40,741 bases of DNA from Blastocatellia bacterium (GTDB taxonomy: Bacteria > Acidobacteriota > Blastocatellia > UBA7656), in assembly GCA_023265195.1 (NCBI GenBank), contig JAHFUG010000011.1, positions 1-40,741 of the forward strand. The letters run 5' to 3'. Under the pieces are notes generated by a model. That model was not told the origin of the DNA, did no database searches, and saw only the letters and a program-made list of their open reading frames with translations. A program made the translations under genes and the position numbers. Positions 28,778-37,092 of this stretch are shown piece by piece. The number at the start of each line of letters is the position of its first letter. The stretch's first letter is position 1.

Positions 28778-29592
28778 ATCATCCTGCTTAGAAACATCGA
28801 CACCGTTTCGTTATATCGATCCGGATTGCCGCGATGGATCGCGTGGGCCGCTTCCGGAATCACCGCGCTCTCCGCATGGGAGAGGATCTCCACAAGCTTA
28901 TCGAACACTTGCCGGAAGAACGGACGCGTGTTTTCACCCGACAGGAGTAGCATCGGCGTCGGGGTTCTCCGGAGCCGGTCAAGGTCGACGGTGAAATTGC
29001 CGTCTTCCGACATCACTTGCGATCGGAGGGCGGGCGCATTGTCCATCCTGTTCCGAAGTTCGCTTGCCGGGAGGCGATCGTAAGCTCCGGGGCCGTTGAT
29101 CGCGTCCACGAAAGCTGAGATCGCCCCGGTAACGTCTTCGGCCTGAAACGCCGCCCGGCATTTCTCAATCGCATTCAGAAATAAGCGGCGTTCCCCGCCG
29201 CCGTTGCTCGCCAGCGCCGGTATGAGCGGTTCGGCAAGAACGAGACTCTTGATCAGCTCCGGGTTGGTCAGACACAAGTCAAGAGCCACGCTCGCTCCGT
29301 ATGACGAAGCGGCGACATTGGCCGCTCCCAGGCCGAGGCGCCGTATCAACTCAGTCAGGTCCTGGGCATGGTTGCGGATTGAATAATCGAGTTCGGTTCC
29401 CATACATTCGTTTGGATAGTGGCGCCTCCGGCTGTATACGACCGTTCTGAACCGCTTCGAAAAGAACTCCGCCTGATTGTCCCACGTCCTAAAGTCGCTC
29501 AGACTCCCGTGTACGAAGATCAGCGGCGCGCCATCTCCAAGGATCGCGCAGTGAAGCGAGACGCCGTTTACATTGATTCGATCGCTATCCAT
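28774..29592 (-). CDS. Alpha/beta hydrolase
   Basis: APLIFVHGSLSDFRTWDNQ oxyanion region; nucleophile elbow ASSYGAS; C-terminal EAAHAIHRGNPDRYNETVSMFL. ATGA overlap with the NRPS start. Confidence 0.88.
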   Translation of the reverse strand: MDSDRINVNGVSLHCAILGDGAPLIFVHGSLSDFRTWDNQAEFFSKRFRTVVYSRRRHYPNECMGTELDYSIRNHAQDLTELIRRLGLGAANVAASSYGASVALDLCLTNPELIKSLVLAEPLIPALASNGGGERRLFLNAIEKCRAAFQAEDVTGAISAFVDAINGPGAYDRLPASELRNRMDNAPALRSQVMSEDGNFTVDLDRLRRTPTPMLLLSGENTRPFFRQVFDKLVEILSHAESAVIPEAAHAIHRGNPDRYNETVSMFLSRMI

Positions 29593-30670
29593 TCCGAGTT
29601 TCGTGGCCGTCCCGCCGCTCGCCGGGCGCGGCGCTCCACAGGCGAAGCAACTCCGCCTCCCGCGCGGCTGACATAATCGAGCGATTCTGGTCGTCCCGCG
29701 GAATGGCGGGTCCGGCCGACAACCATTCGAATGTGTCGAAGATAGTCCTGTCCAACGGCCGAAATCTCAGGCCGGACCCAATCGCCTTGCTCGAGTCGAT
29801 TGAGAGAAAACCGTACTTGGCGCCGTCCGGACGTTCTGAAATCCAGAGCGGCAACTCGACCCAAGGCGTTACGCCGTTGTCGAGAAGGAAGTCTTCGCCG
29901 ACCCAAACGAATTCCGCGCCGCCGCCGGTGATTCTCCGGCACTCTTCCAGGAACCGGCCCATGGTCGATACTCCATCGGGGCCGGTGGCGTTGTAGACGC
30001 CGGTCCCGCCGGCTTCCACCATTCCAACTATCCATTCCGCCAGATCTCCAACATCGATCAGTTGAATTCCGCGGTCCGGCCTTCCCGGAGCCAGGACCAT
30101 TCCGCCTTTGGCTACTCGCGCAACCCAATACGCGAACCGGCCCGAAGGGTCATGCGGACCCACGATCAAGCCGGGCCTTACGATGAGCGTCTTGCCCGGC
30201 AAGGCCGCTTCAGCCGCTTGTTCGCACATCGCCTTCAGCGCACCGAACCAGCCGCCATAGGCCGCCGAGGTTACGCGCCCTTTGACTTCCACGCGTTCGG
30301 CGGCGCTCAACTCCTCGGGTGAAAGAGCGGCGGCGGGCGAGGATTCGGCGATCCCAATCGTTTGGAAGTCCGCGTACGCCGCGATGCTCGAGATGAACGT
30401 GTAATGCTCGACGGCGCCCGCGAGAAACTCGGCGGAAGCGCGAACCTGAGACGGCGTGAATCCCGAAGTGTCCACCACCGCATCCCATCGGCGGCCTTCA
30501 AGAGGATGGAGGCTCAGGGTGCGGTCGCCGGCGATGCGCTCGAGCGAAGGAAAGAGATCCCTTCCGTGAATACCGCGGTTGAACAACGTAACCTCGTGAC
30601 CCCGAGCTACGGCCGCCTCGACTATACGCCGGCCGAGGAACAGCGTGCCGCCTAAGATCAAAAACTTCAT
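29585..30670 (-). CDS. NAD-dependent epimerase/dehydratase-like extended SDR
   Basis: MKFLILGGTLFLGRRIVEAAVARGHEVTLFNRG Rossmann fold; LIVRPGLIVGPHDPSGRF; IQLIDVGDLAEWIV. Confidence 0.88.
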   Translation of the reverse strand: MKFLILGGTLFLGRRIVEAAVARGHEVTLFNRGIHGRDLFPSLERIAGDRTLSLHPLEGRRWDAVVDTSGFTPSQVRASAEFLAGAVEHYTFISSIAAYADFQTIGIAESSPAAALSPEELSAAERVEVKGRVTSAAYGGWFGALKAMCEQAAEAALPGKTLIVRPGLIVGPHDPSGRFAYWVARVAKGGMVLAPGRPDRGIQLIDVGDLAEWIVGMVEAGGTGVYNATGPDGVSTMGRFLEECRRITGGGAEFVWVGEDFLLDNGVTPWVELPLWISERPDGAKYGFLSIDSSKAIGSGLRFRPLDRTIFDTFEWLSAGPAIPRDDQNRSIMSAAREAELLRLWSAAPGERRDGHETRNG

Positions 30671-30672
30671 GC

Positions 30673-31572
30673 TTACGAGATCTCCCTATCGCACTTGCCG
30701 TTGTTGCGGCGAAACCTGTCCGAACTCTTGTACCACAGATATCCGCAGGAATGGACCATCTCGGTAAACGCGGCGACCAGCGCGGGCATTGTCAGATTAG
30801 GATCGGAACGCGAGGCGTTCATTATTGCGCTGAACCCCCTCAATTGGCCCTTTGGCGACCATCTCTGGAGGTGTGAATAGCTCCTCTCCAATTGAAGGCG
30901 GTAATAGGCCGAGCGAAACGACTGCGTAAGCGCGAGCTTTAGCCCCTTGTAATGCCGATGTCTGATCAATAAGTCATGGACATAAAAGCAGTGCTTGTTT
31001 TCCTTCCGCAACCGAAGAACCAGCTCTTGATCATGCATCGCGGTGAACGCGGTGTTGAAGCCGCCGAGGTTTTCAAAGTCCGCTCTTCGTATCGCCGAGT
31101 TACCGCCCGCAAGAAACGACACGGGGCCCTGCTGGGCCAGCGCATTCCGCTGCCGCAGTTCATAGCGCAGTTGGCGCGCTCGCGAAAAGAGCTTCTGCTC
31201 GTCGAGAGGCAGAATGCGGCCCGTGATCGCGCTGACTTCCGCTTTTTCCATGTGAGTGGCGATGACCCTCAGCCAGTTGGCCGCGGGAATTGCATCGTCA
31301 TCCAGGAATGCGATTATCTCTCCAACGGCGTACCGGCATCCGTGATTACGGGCGTCAGCGGCCCCCCGTCCGGCGAAGTCCGCGGGAGAAATAACCGGCG
31401 CGCCGGACTCGGCCGCGAAACGCGTTATCAGATCGCCATAGGGCCTGCGCGAATTGTCGTCGACCACGACGATTCGCGACAGCAGTGAGCGTGAGTCTTG
31501 GCAAGCCAAGCCGGCCAAACAAGCGAGCAAGTCGGCTGGGCGGTCGCGCGTCGGGATAATTACCGTGATCAT
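30673..31572 (-). CDS. Glycosyltransferase family 2
   Basis: MITVIIPTRDRPADLLACLAGLACQ..RIVVVDDNSR; EIIAFLDDDAIPAANWL (DxD); GGNSAIRRADFENLGGFN. The ATG at 31572 overlaps the stop of the deacetylase; the ORF-track start at 31668 is probably too far upstream. Confidence 0.9.
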   Translation of the reverse strand: MITVIIPTRDRPADLLACLAGLACQDSRSLLSRIVVVDDNSRRPYGDLITRFAAESGAPVISPADFAGRGAADARNHGCRYAVGEIIAFLDDDAIPAANWLRVIATHMEKAEVSAITGRILPLDEQKLFSRARQLRYELRQRNALAQQGPVSFLAGGNSAIRRADFENLGGFNTAFTAMHDQELVLRLRKENKHCFYVHDLLIRHRHYKGLKLALTQSFRSAYYRLQLERSYSHLQRWSPKGQLRGFSAIMNASRSDPNLTMPALVAAFTEMVHSCGYLWYKSSDRFRRNNGKCDREIS

Positions 31573-32270
31573 AATCGAGCTTCTCCATTGACTATGGCCA
31601 GGATTCGCGGAGGCTCCGCATCGACCGGTATGTAAGTGCGCCGGAGCGCATGTCTGCCCTTGAACCAATCCGTCTCGCTGCTCTTGACCGTCGACAGGGC
31701 CACGTCGTAATGAGCCGCCGCCAATCCGCTCACTTCCCGGTTTGTCATTCCGTACGGAAAGCTGAAACTGGACGGAGGAACACCGATTCTTTCCTGAATC
31801 ATCTTCTTCGACACGCGCAGCTCGCGTTCGACTTCCGGTAGGCTGAGTTGAGTGAAAGGCGCATGCAAGAGGCCGTGACTCGCGATTTCATGCCCTTCCG
31901 CCAGCAGCGCGTCAACTTCATGCCAGCTCAGATGAGGGGTTCGATATCCGCACTTTTGATTCCATTCATTCATGCGGCCCGCGAACTCGGGAAGGATGAA
32001 AAAGGTCGCTTTGATCCCGAAGTCCTTTAGCACCGGGAGGGCGAATAGAAAGTTGTCCTTGTACCCATCGTCGAACGTCAGGACTACCCGCCGGTCCGCG
32101 GGTTCCCCCGATAGGAAGGCGCGGTGCGCCTCCCGCACCGTCAGAAACTCAAACTCATCAGCCAGCGCCGCGATCTGACTCCTGAAAATCGCTGGCGGAG
32201 TGTTTGTGTAGTAATCGAGATCGGGCGACACGTGATGAAATATCAAGACTGTTACGCACCATTCCGCCAT
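31569..32270 (-). CDS. Polysaccharide deacetylase (NodB/CE4)
   Basis: VTVLIFHHVSPD; VVLTFDDGYKDNF (motif 1); EIASHGLLHAPFTQLS (SHxxxH zinc motif); FSFPYGMTN (motif 3). Confidence 0.92.
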   Translation of the reverse strand: MAEWCVTVLIFHHVSPDLDYYTNTPPAIFRSQIAALADEFEFLTVREAHRAFLSGEPADRRVVLTFDDGYKDNFLFALPVLKDFGIKATFFILPEFAGRMNEWNQKCGYRTPHLSWHEVDALLAEGHEIASHGLLHAPFTQLSLPEVERELRVSKKMIQERIGVPPSSFSFPYGMTNREVSGLAAAHYDVALSTVKSSETDWFKGRHALRRTYIPVDAEPPRILAIVNGEARL

Positions 32271-32279
32271 CGGTCACCT

Positions 32280-33251
32280 TCATTGCCGCCGGGCCAGCTT
32301 GTAAACGGCTTGTATAAGGCGAAGCGCCGGCTCAACGTCCCGCGGTCCGACCAGCGGCGGCCGTCCCTCGTCGATCGCGAGCAACAGATCGCTTAATTGA
32401 CGCGCATGCAATTCGAATCGATCAAAAGGAGGCGCCGATTCATTCGCAAGGCCGGGCGGGTAGCCGACGGCGAGGCGGTCTCCGCGAAGCTCGATCGCTC
32501 CCCGCGACGTTCCGATCGAAAGCGTGTCCTCCAGGTTGGGCGTCCGGCCCCAACGCGCCGAGACCGTGCATGGCAGAGCGCCCGCCACAAGCTCGGCTTC
32601 GATAGCCAGTTCAACGCCGTCAATCTCTTCCGTGACGCCCGCCTCGCGCGCGCGGAGTTCCCCGAGCATCCAGCAGGCTAGATCGAGATAGTGAAATCCG
32701 ATCGTGATCAGCACTCCGCCGCCGCTTCTCCACGCATCCTTTCGCCAATCGGCGGCGCTAGCCTCGAAGTACTCTCTGGACCGATGCCGTTGCACGCGGA
32801 TCGACGCCGATTCGATCTCGCCGCGTCCCTCTGCCCGTATCCAATCGCGCAATCTTGCCGCGTCATCCGCGAACCGGTGCTGAGCGACCGCGCCCGCCGC
32901 CAAACCGCGGGACTGGGCTAGCAGTGCGACTTGTTCGATGGTCTCGAGATCGACGTCGAAGGGCTTTTCCACCAGCACGTGCGCATTCGCCTCTAACGCC
33001 TTCAGCGCGAGTTCTCCGTGTGTATTGGGAGGCGTGCAAATGATCGCTACGAAAGGACGCCGCTGGTTAAATGCGTCTTCCAGCGTGGAAAAACTCGGAA
33101 CTCCGAATTCTCGGGCCTTCGATTCCGCGGCTCCGGCGATCGTGTCGTAGAAGCCAAGCAACTCCGCGCGAGGAGTTCGAGCAGCGGCCATAGCGTGCCG
33201 ATAGCCTGAACGTCCGGCTCCTACGATGATTACTCCAGTACGATCGGCCAT
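32280..33251 (-). CDS. Gfo/Idh/MocA family NAD(P)-dependent oxidoreductase
   Basis: GVIIVGAGRSGYRHAMAAAR; AIICTPPNTHGELALKALEANAHVLVEKPFDVD (EKP motif). Confidence 0.92.
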   Translation of the reverse strand: MADRTGVIIVGAGRSGYRHAMAAARTPRAELLGFYDTIAGAAESKAREFGVPSFSTLEDAFNQRRPFVAIICTPPNTHGELALKALEANAHVLVEKPFDVDLETIEQVALLAQSRGLAAGAVAQHRFADDAARLRDWIRAEGRGEIESASIRVQRHRSREYFEASAADWRKDAWRSGGGVLITIGFHYLDLACWMLGELRAREAGVTEEIDGVELAIEAELVAGALPCTVSARWGRTPNLEDTLSIGTSRGAIELRGDRLAVGYPPGLANESAPPFDRFELHARQLSDLLLAIDEGRPPLVGPRDVEPALRLIQAVYKLARRQ

Positions 33252-33278
33252 GCAGTCACTGCGCCTCCAATCGCGAAG

Positions 33279-34106
33279 TTAAGGCAACGTATATCCGAAT
33301 GCGGCTGCTACTTGACGCAACTCCGGCTCGAAAGGCCGAGTCTTATTCGAGTCAATGCGCAAGTCCGCCCCCAATCCGCCTCGGTCGCTCTTGATTTCAT
33401 TTTGCACCCGTCTCAGGAATTCGCTTGTGCACTTGATCCCGAGGAACGCCGCGATGGACTCAAAGACTTCTCGCGGCGCGGAGGTCAGATTCCCGAACCC
33501 GATCTCAAGGCGCCGATCGGAGGGAATCGAGCCGCGCGCGGCAAGCCAGCACTCGTTCCATCTGGTCCACTTTTCCAGGGCCCGCGCGGCGTCCGCGGGA
33601 ACCCAGGGCCGGCCCCGAAAAGCCCTCAACATTGATTCGGCGGCATCGAGAGGATCGCGATGCAGAAAAATGTAGCGCGCGCATGGAAACAGATTCGCGA
33701 TTTCGCTGAGTTGGAGCAAGTACTCGTTGTATTTGTCGCCTACCACGGGTTTGCCCTCGCTTAGTTCCTCGTACACCTCGCGCCAGATCGTCCGCGTTAT
33801 CTCGAACGGAGTAACGCCGGCGAATCTCTCCGGCGGAAATCCGGTGAGCAGCATCTCGATCATGCGATCGACGCCGCTTTCGGCGATTCCAATAATTGGC
33901 TTTCTGCGCAAGCTGTAAGCGATTTCGTCGAGCCGCGGGTGTGCGGACTTGGCGGCGGCTGGGTCCCGGCAGATCCAGACGATCAGGTAGTAGAGAAGCT
34001 TGCCGTTAACCGTCAGGTACACGTCTTCCAATTCGGCTAGCAACCGGCTGACGACGGTTGTCCCCGATCTCTGGGCTCCGATTACGAATAGCGGTTCAGC
34101 GAGCAA
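33279..34106 (-). CDS. PAPS-dependent sulfotransferase family protein
   Basis: LFVIGAQRSGTTVVSRLLAEL (5'-phosphosulfate-binding P-loop) and RYIFLHRDPLDAAESML (3'-phosphate-binding motif). Confidence 0.88.
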   Translation of the reverse strand: MLAEPLFVIGAQRSGTTVVSRLLAELEDVYLTVNGKLLYYLIVWICRDPAAAKSAHPRLDEIAYSLRRKPIIGIAESGVDRMIEMLLTGFPPERFAGVTPFEITRTIWREVYEELSEGKPVVGDKYNEYLLQLSEIANLFPCARYIFLHRDPLDAAESMLRAFRGRPWVPADAARALEKWTRWNECWLAARGSIPSDRRLEIGFGNLTSAPREVFESIAAFLGIKCTSEFLRRVQNEIKSDRGGLGADLRIDSNKTRPFEPELRQVAAAFGYTLP

Positions 34107-34176
34107 GGTTTGTCCCTCGCTTGTTTATCGAGACAAAAAAGATGAAGAGCGGGCCAAAGAGGTCGAACAACAAGTC

Positions 34177-35040
34177 TCAGTCGACTTGCAGCAATTGCCC
34201 AAGTTTCACGAGGCACTGTTCCGTGGCCTCGTAGCCGGATTTCGAGAATGACTCCCCGCCTGGGTAGTCGAGCTCTCCCTCGGACATCACGCGTTCGGGC
34301 CTCCAATGAGTCTCCAGTGACGCGTACCCGGAGTATCCATTCGCGTTCAGGGCGTCGATTTGCCTGCGCAAATCAAGTTGGCCTCTGCCGATTTCAACGT
34401 ACCTGCGGCTGCCGTCGGAGTAGACTGCCGGATCCTTGATGTGTACGTGAGAGACCCATTTCGCGATCAACGGGTATCCATTCGACACCGGGTCCGGGTC
34501 CGTGCGTCCGTAAATTGAGTTGCCGGGGTCCCATAGAGCGCGGAAGACTTGCTGGTCGAGCGCTTCAAGCAGTGAAGCGAGCTCGGCTCCCGTGGCGTGC
34601 ATGGTTCGTTTGCCGTTTTCGATGGCGAGTGTGATCCCGGAAGGCTTCGCCACCTCTCCGGCCGACATCAGCCGCTCTGTCACCTCATCGAGATAGCGGT
34701 CCCTGTCTTCTTTGCGCCAGAACGAGAAGATCCTGACCAGCGGAGAACCAAAGTAGGCTGCTGCATCCAGCGCTTTCTCGAGCTTGTCGATCTCATCTTC
34801 CGGGTTGGACGCCAGGTCGCATTTGAACACCGGACTGCCAATGCAACATACGCTCAAGTCGCCGTCATCGAGCCTGGATTTCAATTCGCGCCGCTCCACG
34901 GCGTTGAAATCCGATATGTGCTTCCCCGACACCGTGCGCAATTCGACACTGTCGAGAGACAGTTTATTCGCCAGCGCGATGAACGCCGCGGGGTCTTGAC
35001 TTGCTTCATCCGTAATGAACGTCAGTTTCATCGAACTCAC
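34177..35040 (-). CDS. Sugar phosphate isomerase/epimerase family TIM-barrel protein
   Basis: MKLTFITDEASQDPAAFIALANKLSLDSVELRTVSG; GITLAIENGKRTMHATGAELASLLEAL; FRALWDPGNSIY; WVSHVHIKDPA; GQLDLRRQIDALNANGYSGYASLETHW. Confidence 0.88.
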   Translation of the reverse strand: MSSMKLTFITDEASQDPAAFIALANKLSLDSVELRTVSGKHISDFNAVERRELKSRLDDGDLSVCCIGSPVFKCDLASNPEDEIDKLEKALDAAAYFGSPLVRIFSFWRKEDRDRYLDEVTERLMSAGEVAKPSGITLAIENGKRTMHATGAELASLLEALDQQVFRALWDPGNSIYGRTDPDPVSNGYPLIAKWVSHVHIKDPAVYSDGSRRYVEIGRGQLDLRRQIDALNANGYSGYASLETHWRPERVMSEGELDYPGGESFSKSGYEATEQCLVKLGQLLQVD

Positions 35041-35049
35041 CTTTTTCGA

Positions 35050-35451
35050 TCACGGGGAATCCCGACCGGCGTCCGAAACGCGCTCGGCAATCTCTATGCG
35101 ATTGCCGCCAGGGTCTCGAACGTAGAATCGCCGCCACTCAGGGACGGGCTGTTTGTCGGCTATGATCTCGACGCCTGCTTGCTGAAGATCGCGTTCGGCC
35201 TCGGCGAGATTTCGCACCACGAAGCAAAGATGCCGCCTGCTCGAACGATTACCGGAGGCCGACTCCTCCACCGACAGGTGCATCTCGATCTCTCCCAGCC
35301 GATACCAGGCGCCGCCTCGCTTCTTGAGATCGTCCGGCTTGGGAATTTCGGAAAGGCCGAGAGTCACGCCATAAAAGTGCTTGCACGCCGCCTCGACGGC
35401 CGCCTGCACCGTGATCTGCACGTGATCGATTTTGATCGTCTCGATCGCCAT
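35050..35451 (-). CDS. VOC (glyoxalase/bleomycin resistance/dioxygenase) family protein
   Basis: IKIDHVQITVQ; FYGVTLGLSEIPKP; IEMHLSVE; RRHLCFVVRNL; RRFYVRDPGGNRIEIAE. Confidence 0.88.
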   Translation of the reverse strand: MAIETIKIDHVQITVQAAVEAACKHFYGVTLGLSEIPKPDDLKKRGGAWYRLGEIEMHLSVEESASGNRSSRRHLCFVVRNLAEAERDLQQAGVEIIADKQPVPEWRRFYVRDPGGNRIEIAERVSDAGRDSP

Positions 35452-35462
35452 CGCAACCTCGG

Positions 35463-36521
35463 CTATTTGAGCGTTAGAAAATCGGCGCCGACTGATAAGG
35501 CTACGTCGTCCATGACGCGGCGTATTTGAGGCGTCAACTCCACGCCTTCGATCTCGGCTTTTCTTCCGGCGAGCATCTCAGGGTCTCCGGGCGCCATGAC
35601 CGGCGTCGAAGCGAGCCCCGGGACCGTTTGCCGAAGCGTCTCCGCGTAGTCTCCAACGGCTCTCTTAAGGTTGTCGCGGCCGATAAACAATTCCGGATCG
35701 ATGGCCGCCAGAGCCTGGCTTACGCCCGTCGGCCGCGAAGGCTCCGAAAGCTGGCTTGTTAATTCGACGCTCGGCTTCCCGCCCGCCAGCAGCGCCGTCA
35801 GGACATCGATCATTACGCCAAGCGCATAGCCTTTGTATCCCCCTAGCGGCGTCAGGCTTCCACCGTTACTCAAATCGGCCGGATCATCGGAAGGATTGCC
35901 GTCTCGATCCAGCACCCAGCCTGATGGAATTTGGAGTCCGTGCATAGCGGCGTACTGTATCTTGCCCGCCGCTACCGTGCTGCTGGACATATCGACGACA
36001 AGCGGCTCGGGCTCAGCAGGAGCGGCGACGCAAAGAGCGTTGCTTCCCGTGCGCTTCCCAAGCCCGTGCGTAACGCTGACCGCGGGCGATGTATTGGTGA
36101 GAATGACGCCGATCAACTGGGAACGGACGGCTTGCAGTCCGTAGGTCGCCAGCATCCCGGCATGGTTGCTGTTGCGAAGAGAAACGAATGAGACCCCGAA
36201 GCGCCGCGCCCGCTCGATCGCCAGCGACATCGCGGTGGCCGCCAATGCCTGGCCGGGCCCGCCGTCGCCATCAAGTAAAAGGACCGGGCCAGTGTCTTTG
36301 ACGACCTTGACTGAGTAATCAGTCTTTATCCCTCCCATGCGAATTCGCTTTATGTATATCGGCAGCAGCATCAAGCCGTGGGATTTGACGCCGCGAGCTT
36401 CGGCTCCGGCTAGGTTTTCAGCGATTAGCCTCGCGTCATTAGAGGCGACGCCGGCCCGCGACAGCACCTCTACGAGCCATTCCACTAATCGCTGTATTTG
36501 AAGATGAGGATTTTCCGGCAT
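35463..36521 (-). CDS. Ldh family (malate/L-lactate/2-oxo acid) NAD(P)-dependent dehydrogenase
   Basis: NLAGAEARGVKSHGLMLLPIYIKRI; VVKDTGPVLLLDGDGGPGQ; NSNHAGMLATYGLQA; GSNALCVAAPAEPEPLVVDMSSSTVAAGKI; GGYKGYALGVMIDVLTALLAGG. Confidence 0.92.
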   Translation of the reverse strand: MPENPHLQIQRLVEWLVEVLSRAGVASNDARLIAENLAGAEARGVKSHGLMLLPIYIKRIRMGGIKTDYSVKVVKDTGPVLLLDGDGGPGQALAATAMSLAIERARRFGVSFVSLRNSNHAGMLATYGLQAVRSQLIGVILTNTSPAVSVTHGLGKRTGSNALCVAAPAEPEPLVVDMSSSTVAAGKIQYAAMHGLQIPSGWVLDRDGNPSDDPADLSNGGSLTPLGGYKGYALGVMIDVLTALLAGGKPSVELTSQLSEPSRPTGVSQALAAIDPELFIGRDNLKRAVGDYAETLRQTVPGLASTPVMAPGDPEMLAGRKAEIEGVELTPQIRRVMDDVALSVGADFLTLK

Positions 36522-36678
36522 AGGTACTATTGCATTAGATCTTCGCTAGGGACCTCTTCCGCCATATGCGGAATCGCATGCACGGACCCAATCTCTCACT
36601 CAAGGCGCGCCCGGCAAATCATGCCTGCCGCCGCCCAACCAGCAAATATCGAAACTGAACGTTTACGGTGAACCCCTG

Positions 36679-36734
36679 TTCGGGGCGAACGCCGCGATCC
36701 AAGAATTTCGGGGCGAACATTGCGATCCATGAAC
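36679..36734. repeat. Two tandem copies of a 28-bp imperfect repeat
   Basis: TTCGGGGCGAACGCCGCGATCCAAGAAT (from 36679) followed by TTCGGGGCGAACATTGCGATCCATGAAC (from 36707). Confidence 0.75.
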
Positions 36735-36810
36735 TTAAGACGCAATCCAGGAACTCCACGATGCAGACTATCGAGAAAATAATTTTGACCGAAAATGAGC
36801 AACGCAAGAG

Positions 36811-36913
36811 CCAAAAGCTGACGGCTGAAAGCTGATCGCGCTTTTTCGCGGACTGCGCGGGAGAATTGGTTGCCCGACGGCCCATTTTGTCGCGGCGCAG
36901 TCCGCGAAAAAGC
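36811..36913. repeat. Repeat element A: conserved leader plus perfect 19-bp inverted repeat
   Basis: Leader ccaaaagctgacggctgaaagctgatcgc; arms GCTTTTTCGCGGACTGCGC (36840-36858) and GCGCAGTCCGCGAAAAAGC (36895-36913), 36-nt loop. Confidence 0.85.
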
Positions 36914-37023
36914 CTAGCCGCTTACGGAAATAAGAACGACAACAAGTTGGTTCCTAATATAAGAGCCTATGAGCAAACGGCTCAGCGCCTCGTCGAGTTC
37001 AAACGCATGCTCACCGGACTAAT

Positions 37024-37092
37024 CCAAAAGCTGAGCGCTGACGGCTGAAATGCTGATCGCGCTTTTTCGCGGAGCGCAGTCTACGAAAAAGC
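37024..37092. repeat. Repeat element B: second copy of the same leader with a compact hairpin
   Basis: ccaaaagctgagcgctgacggctgaaatgctgatcgcGCTTTTTCG...CGAAAAAGC; arms 37061-37069 and 37084-37092. Confidence 0.82.

Noticed and set aside
34597-35529. 310-aa plus-strand ORF (and 39224-40099 +, 291 aa; 15683-16492 +, 269 aa; 18458-19237 +, 259 aa)
   Set aside because: Antisense shadows of well-supported minus-strand genes. They span gene boundaries, have no recognisable domains, and are basic/Arg-rich as expected for GC-rich antisense translation.
36596-37048. Short ORFs (72, 88 and 60 aa) between the operon and the MBL gene
   Set aside because: They run through the 28-bp duplication and hairpin repeats, have no recognisable domain, and no convincing ribosome-binding site was seen.
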